A DNA stretch of 64,000 nt, from positions 1-64,000 of the forward strand of contig CANNBP010000011.1 in assembly GCA_947502885.1 (NCBI GenBank), given 5' to 3'. Positions 17,378-26,188 of this stretch are shown here, one piece after another (the first letter of the stretch is position 1; the number at the start of each line of letters is the position of its first letter). Under the pieces are notes generated by a model that worked only from the letters and a program-made list of their open reading frames with translations, did no database searches and was not told the DNA's origin. Position numbers and translations under genes: made by a program. The DNA is from an uncultured Aquimarina sp. GTDB taxonomy: Bacteria > Bacteroidota > Bacteroidia > Flavobacteriales > Flavobacteriaceae.

Positions 17378-18895
17378 ATGAACAAAAAAGTAATCCTAAT
17401 GATTCTTGATGGATGGGGGACCTCTCCTGATCCTAAAGTCTCTGCAATAGATCATGCAAAAACACCTTTTATAGATGCTTTGTACACAAAATACCCTTGT
17501 GCTTCATTAAGAACAGATGGTTTACACGTTGGGTTACCTGATGGGCAAATGGGAAACAGCGAAGTAGGGCATATGAATTTGGGTGCAGGAAGAATTGTAT
17601 ATCAAGATTTGGCTAAAATAAATCTTGCTATACAAAATAACACCCTTAAAGATGAGGCAACTCTTGTTAACGCATTTAAGTATGCCAAAGAAAACAACAA
17701 AAATGTTCATTTATTAGGTCTTGTAAGTGATGGTGGTGTGCATTCACATATTAATCATATTAAAGGGTTACTTGATGCTGCGAATTCATTTGGATTAAAC
17801 GATGTCTATTTACATGCATTTACAGATGGACGTGATGTAGATCCAAAATCTGGAAAAAGACATATCGAAGATATTCAAAAATATATGGCCAAGACAACAG
17901 GAAAACTTGCCTCTGTTATTGGACGTTATTATGCTATGGATAGAGATAAAAGATGGGAACGTGTTAAACTTGCCTATGATCTTATTGTTAATGGAGTTGG
18001 TGAAATAAGCACAAACGCTTTGGATAGCATATCGTCAAGCTATGATTCTGATATTACAGACGAGTTTATCAAACCTATTATCATGCATGAAGATAATAAA
18101 GCAATTGCAACAATAAATGAAGAAGATGTAGTCTTGTTTTTTAATTTTAGAACTGATCGTGGCAGAGAATTAACAGAAATGCTCTCTCAAAAAGATATGC
18201 CTGAACAAAATACCAAAAAACTTGATTTACATTATAACACCATGACAAATTATGATGAAAATTTTGAAGGTATTAATGTAATTTATAACAAAGATAATAT
18301 TACAGAAACTCTAGGCGAAGTCTTATCTAAAGTAGGAAAAAAACAAATTCGTATTGCAGAAACTGAAAAATATCCTCATGTAACTTTTTTCTTTTCTGGT
18401 GGGCAAGAAGAACCGTTTGAAGGAGAATCAAGAATTTTACGAAACTCTCCAAAGGTAGCCACCTATGATCTAAAACCAGAAATGAGTGCCTTTGAATTAA
18501 GAGATGCATTGGTTCCCGAATTACAGAAAGGTGATGTTGATTTTGTATGTTTAAATTTTGCTAATGGTGATATGGTAGGGCATACAGGAGTAATGGAAGC
18601 AGCTATAAAAGCTTGTGAAGCTGTGGATAACTGTGTAAAAGACGTGGTAAATGCTGGATTAGAAAACAATTATACAACAATTTTGATCGCTGATCATGGT
18701 AACTGTGAAACTATGATTAACCCTGATGGCACACCGCATACAGCACATACCACAAACCCAGTTCCTTTGATAATAATAGATGAAGAACAAATTGCTATTA
18801 AAGATGGTGTTTTGGGTGATATTGCACCTACCATATTAGATCTGATGGGGGTTGATAAACCAAATGCAATGACACAACAATCATTGATCAAATAA
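17378..18895 (+). CDS. gpmI: 2,3-BPG-independent phosphoglycerate mutase
   Basis: The start at 17378 (MNKKVILMILDGWG) is preferred to an in-frame start at 17261, because the promoter lies between them and the conserved family N-terminus begins here. The 505 residues fit the family length of ~510. The catalytic Ser61 is in GNSEVGHMN. Metal ligands appear in VILMILDGWG, DGRDV, HTGVMEA, ADHGNCE and TAHTTNPVP. The enzyme interconverts 3- and 2-phosphoglycerate in glycolysis. It is monocistronic, with a strong terminator after it. Confidence 0.97.
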   Translation: MNKKVILMILDGWGTSPDPKVSAIDHAKTPFIDALYTKYPCASLRTDGLHVGLPDGQMGNSEVGHMNLGAGRIVYQDLAKINLAIQNNTLKDEATLVNAFKYAKENNKNVHLLGLVSDGGVHSHINHIKGLLDAANSFGLNDVYLHAFTDGRDVDPKSGKRHIEDIQKYMAKTTGKLASVIGRYYAMDRDKRWERVKLAYDLIVNGVGEISTNALDSISSSYDSDITDEFIKPIIMHEDNKAIATINEEDVVLFFNFRTDRGRELTEMLSQKDMPEQNTKKLDLHYNTMTNYDENFEGINVIYNKDNITETLGEVLSKVGKKQIRIAETEKYPHVTFFFSGGQEEPFEGESRILRNSPKVATYDLKPEMSAFELRDALVPELQKGDVDFVCLNFANGDMVGHTGVMEAAIKACEAVDNCVKDVVNAGLENNYTTILIADHGNCETMINPDGTPHTAHTTNPVPLIIIDEEQIAIKDGVLGDIAPTILDLMGVDKPNAMTQQSLIK

Positions 18896-18918
18896 ATAAA
18901 ATATAGCCATATAATATA

Positions 18919-18955
18919 AAAGGATGAGATTGTAATAATTATACACTCATCCTTT
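18919..18955 (+). terminator. gpmI terminator
   Basis: The 10-bp stem aaaggatgag/ctcatccttt encloses a 17-nt loop and is followed by T residues. The stretch 18956-19412 has no convincing gene, promoter or repeat. Confidence 0.75.
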
Positions 18956-19412
18956 TCTGGTTCAAATTCGACATCTAAATAGATATTAATCCTTAACATT
19001 TCTTTACTTATCTACGTATTGCATAAGCAGATGCTCCTGGAAGGTTCTTGAAAAAACTTAAAAAATTCGCACTTAATTGAAAAATCGGGTATAAAGCTCT
19101 CATAGTTCACTGTTTTAAAATTATATATTCTAATTTACACAAAGAACAGCTTGTTTTTTTTGCTATTCGATATGTCAACTTTCTTTATCGTTTAAATACT
19201 ATTACCTGTGGTCGAACATTTCTCGAATTTTCATATTCCTTCATATAAAAGCTCTAACTTTTGGTATGAGACACCCAAAATCCTAGCAATCAAGTTATAT
19301 TTTAAACAAAAAAAGCTAAACACATTTCTTAAGCTTGTTAAACTATCTCAAAATGCAAAAGTTTAGACTATCTTTTATAGTATCTTCGTATGAATTCAAT
19401 TTTATCGTCATC

Positions 19413-19997
19413 ATGAAAAAAGTTATTTTAGTCATCTTATCACTTGGTATATTTTCTTGTGCTAGTACGTCTAATGCTCAAAAAGAAGCTACAAAACATG
19501 CTCATCATAAAGCAGAAAACCAACATTCGAAAGTATCTGATACGACTCAATCTAAACCTGATATATTGATAGGAAAACAAAACCGAAAAGCACTTGAACA
19601 GAAGCCATTTAGTGATTGGTTTAACTTGAATTATAAAGAATATAAGGTAGATAATGAGACCGCATCAAAACTTACACCTTACCTAAAAGATGTTTCTATA
19701 AAAGCATTTATGGGTACTTGGTGTGGAGATAGCAAAAGAGAAACTCCTACTTTCTATAAAATACTCGATCATATTGATTTTGATTATAACAATCTTGAAC
19801 TTATAACCGTTACCAGAGAGAAAAATACTCCAGAAGGATTTGAAAAAGACTTAGATATAAAACGTGTACCAACATTTATCTTTTATAAAGGTGATAAAGA
19901 ACTTGGACGATATGTAGAATTTGCCAGAGAAACTCTCGAAAAAGACATATTGGATATTGTATCTGGTAAACCCTATAAACATTCATACCAAGATTAA
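19413..19997 (+). CDS. Thioredoxin-like lipoprotein with a single-Cys WCGDS motif
   Basis: The start at 19413 gives MKKVILVILSLGIFSCAS, a lipoprotein signal; the in-frame start at 19335 adds non-signal sequence. The 194-residue protein has a His-rich linker (HAHHKAENQHSK) and then a thioredoxin fold: FMGTWCGDSKRETPTFYKIL, VTREKNTPEGFEKDL, and RVPTFIFYKGDKELGRYVE with the cis-Pro. The active-site CXXC is reduced to one Cys (WCGDS), so ordinary disulfide exchange is unlikely. It is 49 bp before map. Its role in the envelope is unknown. Confidence 0.85.
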   Translation: MKKVILVILSLGIFSCASTSNAQKEATKHAHHKAENQHSKVSDTTQSKPDILIGKQNRKALEQKPFSDWFNLNYKEYKVDNETASKLTPYLKDVSIKAFMGTWCGDSKRETPTFYKILDHIDFDYNNLELITVTREKNTPEGFEKDLDIKRVPTFIFYKGDKELGRYVEFARETLEKDILDIVSGKPYKHSYQD

Positions 19998-20046
19998 GGT
20001 TATTCTTTGTAAATTTGCCTTCTTGAATTTTGAATAGTTAAAGAGC

Positions 20047-20865
20047 ATGATCATTACCAAAACACGTGAAGAAATAGAATTAATGCGAGAAAGCGCATTG
20101 ATCGTATCCAAAACCTTAGGAATGTTGGCGTCAGAAATTAAGCCTGGTGTTACTACATTACATCTTGATAAATTGGCAGAAGAGTTTATTAGAGACCATG
20201 GAGCCGTTCCTGGATTTTTAGGACTTTATGATTTCCCAAACACTTTATGCATGAGCCCTAATGCTCAAGTTGTTCATGGGATTCCTAATAATACTCCTTT
20301 GCAAGAAGGGGATATAATATCTATAGATTGCGGTGCTCTGAAAAATGAATTTTATGGAGATCATGCGTATACCTTTGGAGTAGGAGAAATATCTGAAGAA
20401 GTACAGCGTTTATTACGTATTACCAAAGAATCCTTATATATAGGTATTGCACAATTAAAAGTAGGAAATCGAGTTGGTGATGTTGGTTATGCTATTCAAA
20501 AATTTACTGAAGAAGCTGGTTATGGTGTTGTTCGTGAATTAGTAGGACATGGATTGGGTCGTACTATGCATGAAGATCCCGAGATGCCAAATTATGGACG
20601 ACGTGGTAAAGGAAAAAAATTATTAGAAGGTATGGTCGTTGCTATCGAACCTATGACCAATATGGGCACACATCGTATCAAACAATTACAAGATGGGTGG
20701 ACTATTTTAACAAAGGATGGTCAACCTAGTGCGCATTTTGAACACGACGTTGCTATAATTGATGGTCAACCCGAGATTTTATCAACCTTTAAATATATTT
20801 ATCAAGCATTAGGTATAGAATCTACTGAAGAAGACGCCTTTAGACAAGAAATATTAACGGTTTAG
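20047..20865 (+). CDS. map: Methionine aminopeptidase, type I
   Basis: The 272-residue cytosolic enzyme removes the starting Met from new proteins. All five metal ligands are visible: Asp94, Asp105, His168, Glu201 and Glu232, and the substrate His78 is in VVHGIP. The C-terminal ~25 residues extend beyond the E. coli enzyme, as in other flavobacteria. It begins 49 bp after the thioredoxin-like gene and ends 17 bp before a methyltransferase gene, so it is likely co-transcribed with the latter. Confidence 0.97.
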   Translation: MIITKTREEIELMRESALIVSKTLGMLASEIKPGVTTLHLDKLAEEFIRDHGAVPGFLGLYDFPNTLCMSPNAQVVHGIPNNTPLQEGDIISIDCGALKNEFYGDHAYTFGVGEISEEVQRLLRITKESLYIGIAQLKVGNRVGDVGYAIQKFTEEAGYGVVRELVGHGLGRTMHEDPEMPNYGRRGKGKKLLEGMVVAIEPMTNMGTHRIKQLQDGWTILTKDGQPSAHFEHDVAIIDGQPEILSTFKYIYQALGIESTEEDAFRQEILTV

Positions 20866-20882
20866 TACACACTATACCAATT

Positions 20883-21650
20883 ATGAAAAAGCTCTTTAAA
20901 CTTGTTTTAAATCGTATCCCTAGACCTCTTTTAATTAGGCTAAGTTATTTAGTACGCCCTATTTTATCAATGCTACTAAAAGGAAACACTTATACCGATC
21001 CTATTGATGGAAAAAGTTTTTCACGTTTTTTACCATATGGTTATGGTAAACAGAGAGAAAATGTACTTTCTCCATCCACCTTATCTTTAGAACGTCACAG
21101 GTTACTTTGGCTATACCTCACAACAGAAACAAACTTTTTTACTGCGTCGGTCAAGGTTTTACATTTTGCACCGGAGCAAGCTTTTTATAAACGATTCAAA
21201 AAACTATCTCATTTAGATTATACTACCACAGACCTTAACTCTCCTCTAGCTGATATAAAAGCAGATATTTGTAACCTACCGTTTAAAGACGACACATATG
21301 ACATTATTTTTTGTAATCATGTATTAGAACATATTCCTGATGATACCAAGGCCATGCAAGAAATCTATCGCATTCTAAAACATGGCGGAATGGCTATCCT
21401 ACAAGTTCCGCAAGAACTGGATAGAGACACCACCTTTGAAGATGATAGCATCACAGATCCTAAAGAACGTGCACAGATTTTTGGTCAATATGATCATGTA
21501 AGAGTATACGGAAAAGACTATTTTGAAAAACTGAGATCTATTGGTTTTAAAGTTGATGAAGTTGATTATACTAATTTGTTAAAAAAAGAAGAAGTAATTA
21601 AATACTGTCTTGCGCCAGGAGAAATCCTTCCAGTTTGCTATAAACACTAA
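20883..21650 (+). CDS. Class I SAM-dependent methyltransferase
   Basis: In this 255-residue protein, a Rossmann methyltransferase core occupies ~90-185. Motifs are KVLHFAPEQAFYKRF, DYTTTDLNSPLADIKADICNLPF, and NHVLEHIPDDTKAMQEIYRILKHGGMAILQVPQ. The N-terminal ~60 residues are basic and hydrophobic (RIPRPLLIRLSYLVRPIL), perhaps membrane-associated. The substrate is not evident. Its stop overlaps the converging apbE stop by 4 bp (21647-21650). Confidence 0.85.
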   Translation: MKKLFKLVLNRIPRPLLIRLSYLVRPILSMLLKGNTYTDPIDGKSFSRFLPYGYGKQRENVLSPSTLSLERHRLLWLYLTTETNFFTASVKVLHFAPEQAFYKRFKKLSHLDYTTTDLNSPLADIKADICNLPFKDDTYDIIFCNHVLEHIPDDTKAMQEIYRILKHGGMAILQVPQELDRDTTFEDDSITDPKERAQIFGQYDHVRVYGKDYFEKLRSIGFKVDEVDYTNLLKKEEVIKYCLAPGEILPVCYKH

Positions 21651-22642
21651 TCATTTGGAAAACCATTTAAAGCAAGAGTCTCTATTACTTTTTGATCATT
21701 TTCATAAATTAAATAAGCTTTAAGTTCTTGATGTGATTTTAAAAAAGATTTAGACCTCTCTAATCCCATAGACATTAATGCCGTTGCATAGGCATCAGCT
21801 TCCATGCAAGTACTTGCAAGAATCGATACACTTAACAAATTAGACTTATGAGGATACCCTGTTTTTGCATCAATAATATGTGCATAACGATTACCTTTTT
21901 CATCTACTTTATATTTTCTATAACTACCAGAAGTAGCCATCGCTTCATTTTTCAATGAGATAACCTTACTATATGATTGTGAATCATCAAAATTAGGATC
22001 TTCAACTCCAATTCTCCAAGGCTTTTGTTTAACTATATTTTTTCCTCTTCCTTTTATTTCACCTCCTATTTCGACTAAATAGTTTTCAAAACCTTTTTCT
22101 TCTAAAAATGTAGCAAATACATCCACGGCATAACCTTTTGCCAAGGCATTGAAATCAATATAAGTATTAACATTACTTTTAACTATCTTGTTTTCGATTA
22201 AAGCTACTTTATCCAGCCCCACAGAAAGCAATAAACTATCAATTTTAAGACTATCCAATGAAGCAATTTTTCCTTCTGGTCCAAAATCCCATGCATTTAC
22301 TAAAACACCAATAGTTGGGTCAAAAGCACCATCTGTTTGTCTGTATAATTTTTTTGATTTTCTAAAAACGTTTTTAAAATGCTGATCTACCCGTACCAAT
22401 GTATCTCCTTTATTTATTTTAGAAATATCAGAGTGTGGAATATATGTAGACATTGAAGTATTAATTACACCAATAATACTATCATATGAGGTAGTAAAAT
22501 CTAATTTTTCATCATCTATAAATTGTACTGAAAATGTAGTTCCAAACGCTTTACCATTAACATAATTAAGATGGTTTTTGGTTTCTGTCGAACAAGAAAC
22601 TAATAATCCCACCACAATAATCATCATAATTTTTCGAATCAT
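21647..22642 (-). CDS. apbE: FAD:protein FMN transferase (ApbE), lipoprotein
   Basis: The 331-residue protein has a lipoprotein signal (MMIIVVGLLVSC). ApbE hallmarks include FGTTFSVQF, DPTIGVLVNAW, DFNALAKGYAVDV, VEIGGEIKGRG, ATSGSYRKY, HIIDAKTGYP and the metal/FAD region MEADAYATALMSMG. It transfers FMN from FAD onto Thr of target proteins in the periplasm. The natural targets, NqrC (Thr225) and NqrB (Thr261), are encoded a few kb away. It starts 6 bp after the stop of the gene at 22649, so the two form an operon. Confidence 0.95.
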   Translation of the reverse strand: MIRKIMMIIVVGLLVSCSTETKNHLNYVNGKAFGTTFSVQFIDDEKLDFTTSYDSIIGVINTSMSTYIPHSDISKINKGDTLVRVDQHFKNVFRKSKKLYRQTDGAFDPTIGVLVNAWDFGPEGKIASLDSLKIDSLLLSVGLDKVALIENKIVKSNVNTYIDFNALAKGYAVDVFATFLEEKGFENYLVEIGGEIKGRGKNIVKQKPWRIGVEDPNFDDSQSYSKVISLKNEAMATSGSYRKYKVDEKGNRYAHIIDAKTGYPHKSNLLSVSILASTCMEADAYATALMSMGLERSKSFLKSHQELKAYLIYENDQKVIETLALNGFPND

Positions 22643-22648
22643 ATTCTA

Positions 22649-23026
22649 TTAATTTAAATGGGTTTCTACAACTTGTAATCCAGCATATTCAAGAACATAA
22701 TCTTCATTTAAAATAACTGGTTTTGTTGGATTTTCAGCATTTTGCAGCCCTACTCCAGCATAAAACACTTTAGCTTCTTGTTCTCTTGCATGCTTTTTAA
22801 ATGATTCCATCCAGACCATATCATAATTATGTGGATTATCTGGATAAGAAATCGCTTTAACAACAACAAAATAACGTTGGTTACTTTTATCAATACATAC
22901 GAATTGAGGATGCTTTCCTAATGTACTATTAATAGCAATAAACTCAAACCCTCTTTTTTCTAATTCTTCACCCACAATATTCATTGCAAGATTATGTAAC
23001 TCTTGTTTGGTAAGTATTCTTGTCAT
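22649..23026 (-). CDS. Small conserved protein next to apbE (Nqr-associated, unknown)
   Basis: This is a 125-residue soluble protein with no signal peptide or membrane segment. It begins MTRILTKQELHNLAMNIVGEELEKRGFEF and contains QFVCIDKSNQRYFVVVKA, EAKVFYAGVGLQNA and a final VVETHLN. I recall flavobacterial homologues being labelled as an Nqr subunit F, but it has no Fe-S, FAD or NADH motif, so that label would be wrong. The fold (alpha/beta with a VVVKA strand) vaguely resembles restriction-endonuclease-like domains. It is translated just upstream of apbE, which suggests a role in flavin loading or Nqr assembly; this is inference. Confidence 0.7.
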   Translation of the reverse strand: MTRILTKQELHNLAMNIVGEELEKRGFEFIAINSTLGKHPQFVCIDKSNQRYFVVVKAISYPDNPHNYDMVWMESFKKHAREQEAKVFYAGVGLQNAENPTKPVILNEDYVLEYAGLQVVETHLN

Positions 23027-23064
23027 AGAGCAGCAAATATACTATGTAAATAGTAAATTATAAA

Positions 23065-23943
23065 TTATTTAAATCTGATAAACTGTGCCTTTTCGAAATA
23101 ATAACTCGGCGTATCCACCGATTTATTCTTGCTAAATGTATACCATGGAGAAATATCGGTGTCTTCGAAGTTTTTTAATAAACACACACTTTGTGCAGGT
23201 GTATTGCCTTGTGCCAATAAGTACATCTTTTCACCATCAACATTAACAACTTCATCTACTATAATTTCTATATGACCTGGAGTTCCGGGTTTAACAAGCA
23301 TATCCCCTATTCGAATATCATTAATGTTCACTTTTTCTAATTCATTATACATTGATAGTGTACCAGCGTACATGTAAATTAGATTTAAATACTTATGAAA
23401 GTTTTGTTTAGAATAATTAGCCGATGCGGTTTTATAAAACGTTACTTTATTTCCTTTTACTTTTGGCCTAAACCCTTCTGCATATTTCTGCCATGAACAA
23501 TAGTGCCCCGATGTAAATTTAAATCCTATTTCCTTTTTTCTGTCGTTCTCCCATAAGTATTCTGATCTTATACGCATTAATGCATCTGCACATTGCTGTA
23601 GTCCATTCGATGGCACAGGAACTTCTAAAATTGCATCATGCCAATGCTGTGCAAAGTACTCTGTACTGTCATAATTAACAATTTTACTTCCAAAAGGCTT
23701 TAACTTATAGTTTCGAAGATATTCTTGAAAAGTTCCTTTTTTATATGCAACACGCTTATATCCATCAGGGACAACCACTCGAGTAACAATAGAATCCCCA
23801 TTGGGGTTAATGTGATCAGGTTTAATTACAGCATTAGCTACTACTCCCTTTATTTGAGTAGCTACCCTTAAACCCGTTCTTGTTTTCTTTAACAATACAA
23901 CAATAACTATTGCTATAACAAGAGACAAAATATATTTCTTCAT
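23065..23943 (-). CDS. DUF4846-family secreted protein
   Basis: The 292-residue protein has an N-terminal membrane or signal segment (MKKYILSLVIAIVIVVLL). It carries the DUF4846 pattern: DGYKRVAYKKGTFQEYLRNYKL, ILEVPVPSNGLQQCADALMRIRSEYLW, FTSGHYCSWQKYAEGFRP, IRIGDMLVKPGTPGHIEIIVDEV, and LLAQGNTPAQSVCLLKN. Conserved Cys, His and Gly residues hint at a papain-like/NlpC-like hydrolase, but the activity is unproven. It lies upstream of the small conserved protein and apbE on the same strand with a 38-bp gap. Confidence 0.82.
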   Translation of the reverse strand: MKKYILSLVIAIVIVVLLKKTRTGLRVATQIKGVVANAVIKPDHINPNGDSIVTRVVVPDGYKRVAYKKGTFQEYLRNYKLKPFGSKIVNYDSTEYFAQHWHDAILEVPVPSNGLQQCADALMRIRSEYLWENDRKKEIGFKFTSGHYCSWQKYAEGFRPKVKGNKVTFYKTASANYSKQNFHKYLNLIYMYAGTLSMYNELEKVNINDIRIGDMLVKPGTPGHIEIIVDEVVNVDGEKMYLLAQGNTPAQSVCLLKNFEDTDISPWYTFSKNKSVDTPSYYFEKAQFIRFK

Positions 23944-24128
23944 ATTTTATAATCTATAATCTTAATTCGTCTTTTACCCCACTCTAAAAGATCTCTCTTC
24001 CTAAAGACTTAAAAATAAGGGAAGAATTGCATTTAACAAAAAATTAGTAAACGATATATTTTTTTGACTGGTCTTTAAAATAAAATCACACATTTTAAAA
24101 AATCATTTATTAAAACAAAAACAACAGT

Positions 24129-24806
24129 ATGAAAAAAACCATGATGTCACTATTAATTGGTAGTTTAAGTATTTTTAATTCGTCTGCTCAAGAAGAAATA
24201 GAGTATGGCTTCAAAAAGGGAGATCTAATAATTTCTGGAGCAATTAACTATTCTACTAACAGTTCAAAAAGTAAATTCGATACTAATGATCTTGAACAAA
24301 AAATCAAATCTAATACTATAGCTATCATCCCAGAGGTAGGTTATTTCATATCTAATCATTTTGCTGCTGGTGCAAGAATCGGATATTTATGGAGTAAATC
24401 TGAAAACCAAAACAGCAGCACATACACAAATAAACAAGATGGGTTTACTACGGGAGTTTTTGGCAGATATTATATTAACCCAGATAAAAGAGTTAATTTT
24501 TTCGCAGAAATTGCAAGTAATTACCGCAAAACAACTTCAGAAAGCACAAATAACGATCTCAACTCACTAAGTTCGTCTGGAAGTGGTGAACAAAAAAGTT
24601 ATTCTGTATACTTAACTCCTGGAATTAACATATTTCTTACACAAAATTTATCCTTAACTTCGAGAATTGGAACAGTTGGATACTCGAAATCAGAACAAGA
24701 TTATCATAGTATAGAAGGCGATTATCGATCTAGCTCTGAGAATGATTCTTTCACAGCTTCTTTAAGCTTGGATAATTTCTATTTTGGCGTATTATACAGT
24801 ATATAA
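24129..24806 (+). CDS. Outer-membrane beta-barrel protein
   Basis: The 225-residue protein has a signal peptide ending FNSSAQ. It shows alternating amphipathic strands (KKGDLIISGAINYS, AIIPEVGYFISNHFAAGARIGYLWS, GVFGRYYI, VNFFAEIASNYRK, SVYLTPGINIFLTQNLSLTSRIGTVGYSK). The C-terminal strand (DNFYFGVLYSI) fits a small 8-stranded barrel of the OmpW/PorT-like superfamily. Its substrate or role is unknown. It is divergent from the DUF4846 gene and converges on nqrF with a shared terminator between. Confidence 0.75.
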   Translation: MKKTMMSLLIGSLSIFNSSAQEEIEYGFKKGDLIISGAINYSTNSSKSKFDTNDLEQKIKSNTIAIIPEVGYFISNHFAAGARIGYLWSKSENQNSSTYTNKQDGFTTGVFGRYYINPDKRVNFFAEIASNYRKTTSESTNNDLNSLSSSGSGEQKSYSVYLTPGINIFLTQNLSLTSRIGTVGYSKSEQDYHSIEGDYRSSSENDSFTASLSLDNFYFGVLYSI

Positions 24807-24820
24807 ATACTATTTTTAAA

Positions 24821-24864
24821 ACAGAAAACCGACACATGATTTATGTATCGGTTTTCTGTCTTTT
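24821..24864. terminator. Bidirectional terminator between barrel gene and nqrF
   Basis: A 16-bp stem (acagaaaaccgacaca versus tgtatcggttttctgt, one mismatch) is flanked by A- and T-rich sides. It serves converging genes. Confidence 0.8.
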
Positions 24865-24879
24865 AAGGCTTTTTTGGTT

Positions 24880-26187
24880 CTACCCTCCAAAGTCATCAAA
24901 TCTGATATTTTCATCTGGGATACCAAAATCTTCTCCCATTTTTTGAACAGCTTTGTTCATTAATGGTGGTCCACAGAAATACAACTCTATATCTTCTGGA
25001 GCCTCATGATGATTTAAGTAGTTATCGATAACACAGTTATGTATAAATCCAACGAAACCATCTCCTTCTGCATCTATATCACTCTTAACTTTCCAGTTAT
25101 CTTCTTCTAACGGCTCTGATAAAGCTAAGTAAAATTTGAAGTTAGGGAAGTTCTTCTCTAAATCATAAAAATGATCTAAATAGAATAATTCACGCTTAGA
25201 ACGTCCACCATACCAATACGTAACTTTTCTTCCTGTTTTTAATGTTTTAAATAAGTGATACAAGTGAGAACGCATTGGTGCCATACCTGCTCCACCACCT
25301 ACATATAACATTTCTGACTCTGAATCATTAATAAAGAATTCTCCATAAGGGCCAGAAATGACAACTTTATCTCCAGGTTTCTGAGCAAAAATATAAGATG
25401 ATGCAACTCCAGGGTTTACATCCATCCAACCATTTTTAGCTCTATCCCATGGCGGCGTAGCAATACGCACATTAAGCATAATCTCTCTTCCTTCTGCTGG
25501 GTAAGAAGCCATAGAGTAAGCACGTTCTACAGTTTCAGTATTTTTCATAACCAAAGGCCATAAACCAAACTTATCCCATTCTGCCTGAAACTTATCTGGT
25601 GTTTCATGTTCTTCTGGATGCGCAGTAATATCTATATCTGCATATTTTATTTCACATTGAGGTATTTCAATCTGAATATATCCCCCTGCTTTATATCCCA
25701 TATCTTCAGGGATACGTACTACGAATTCTTTAATAAAAGAAGCTACATTATAATTACGCACAACTTCAGCTTCCCATTTTTTGATTCCGAATACTTCTTC
25801 AGGAATCTCAATATTCATATCCTGTTTAACTTTTACCTGACAAGCCAAACGTGCCCCGTGCTGTAATTCTTTTCTTGAAAAGTGAGGTGTTTCTGTAGGC
25901 AAAGCTTCTCCTCCTCCTTCTAACACATGACATTCACATTGGATACATGTTCCACCTCCACCACATGCAGATGGTAAAAATATCTTTTGTGCTCCCAAGG
26001 TAGATAACAATGTACCACCCGAAGCCACTTCTATTTCTTTTTCGCCATTGATCTTAATTTTTACAGGTCCAGATGGCAATAGTTTATCTTTTGCAAATAA
26101 TAGGATCCCTACTAAAACAAGAATCAGCACCAAAAACGAAATAATTGTTATCGCTATTGTTCCAACGGTAGATGCTAAAAATATCAT
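24880..26187 (-). CDS. nqrF: Na+-NQR subunit F (NADH, FAD, 2Fe-2S)
   Basis: The 435-residue protein is the electron-input subunit of the sodium-pumping NADH:quinone reductase in the inner membrane. One N-terminal membrane helix is followed by a ferredoxin domain with 2Fe-2S ligands Cys75, Cys81, Cys84 and Cys116. An FAD domain has ERAYSMASYP and KPGDKVVISGPYGEF. An NADH domain has YVGGGAGMAPMRSHL and YFCGPPLMNKAV. It begins 1 bp after the stop of nqrE, at the end of the operon. Confidence 0.97.
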   Translation of the reverse strand: MIFLASTVGTIAITIISFLVLILVLVGILLFAKDKLLPSGPVKIKINGEKEIEVASGGTLLSTLGAQKIFLPSACGGGGTCIQCECHVLEGGGEALPTETPHFSRKELQHGARLACQVKVKQDMNIEIPEEVFGIKKWEAEVVRNYNVASFIKEFVVRIPEDMGYKAGGYIQIEIPQCEIKYADIDITAHPEEHETPDKFQAEWDKFGLWPLVMKNTETVERAYSMASYPAEGREIMLNVRIATPPWDRAKNGWMDVNPGVASSYIFAQKPGDKVVISGPYGEFFINDSESEMLYVGGGAGMAPMRSHLYHLFKTLKTGRKVTYWYGGRSKRELFYLDHFYDLEKNFPNFKFYLALSEPLEEDNWKVKSDIDAEGDGFVGFIHNCVIDNYLNHHEAPEDIELYFCGPPLMNKAVQKMGEDFGIPDENIRFDDFGG

Positions 26188-26188
26188 A

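Noticed and set aside
18956..19412. Possible RNA gene in the long gap after gpmI
   Set aside because: No tRNA-like cloverleaf, no strong promoter and no stable hairpin could be recognised by eye; left as an empty intergenic stretch.
23034..23041. Minus-strand TATATTTG directly before the small gene next to apbE
   Set aside because: It would put the transcript start on the start codon itself, and there is no -33 element. The gene is more likely read from the upstream DUF4846 promoter.
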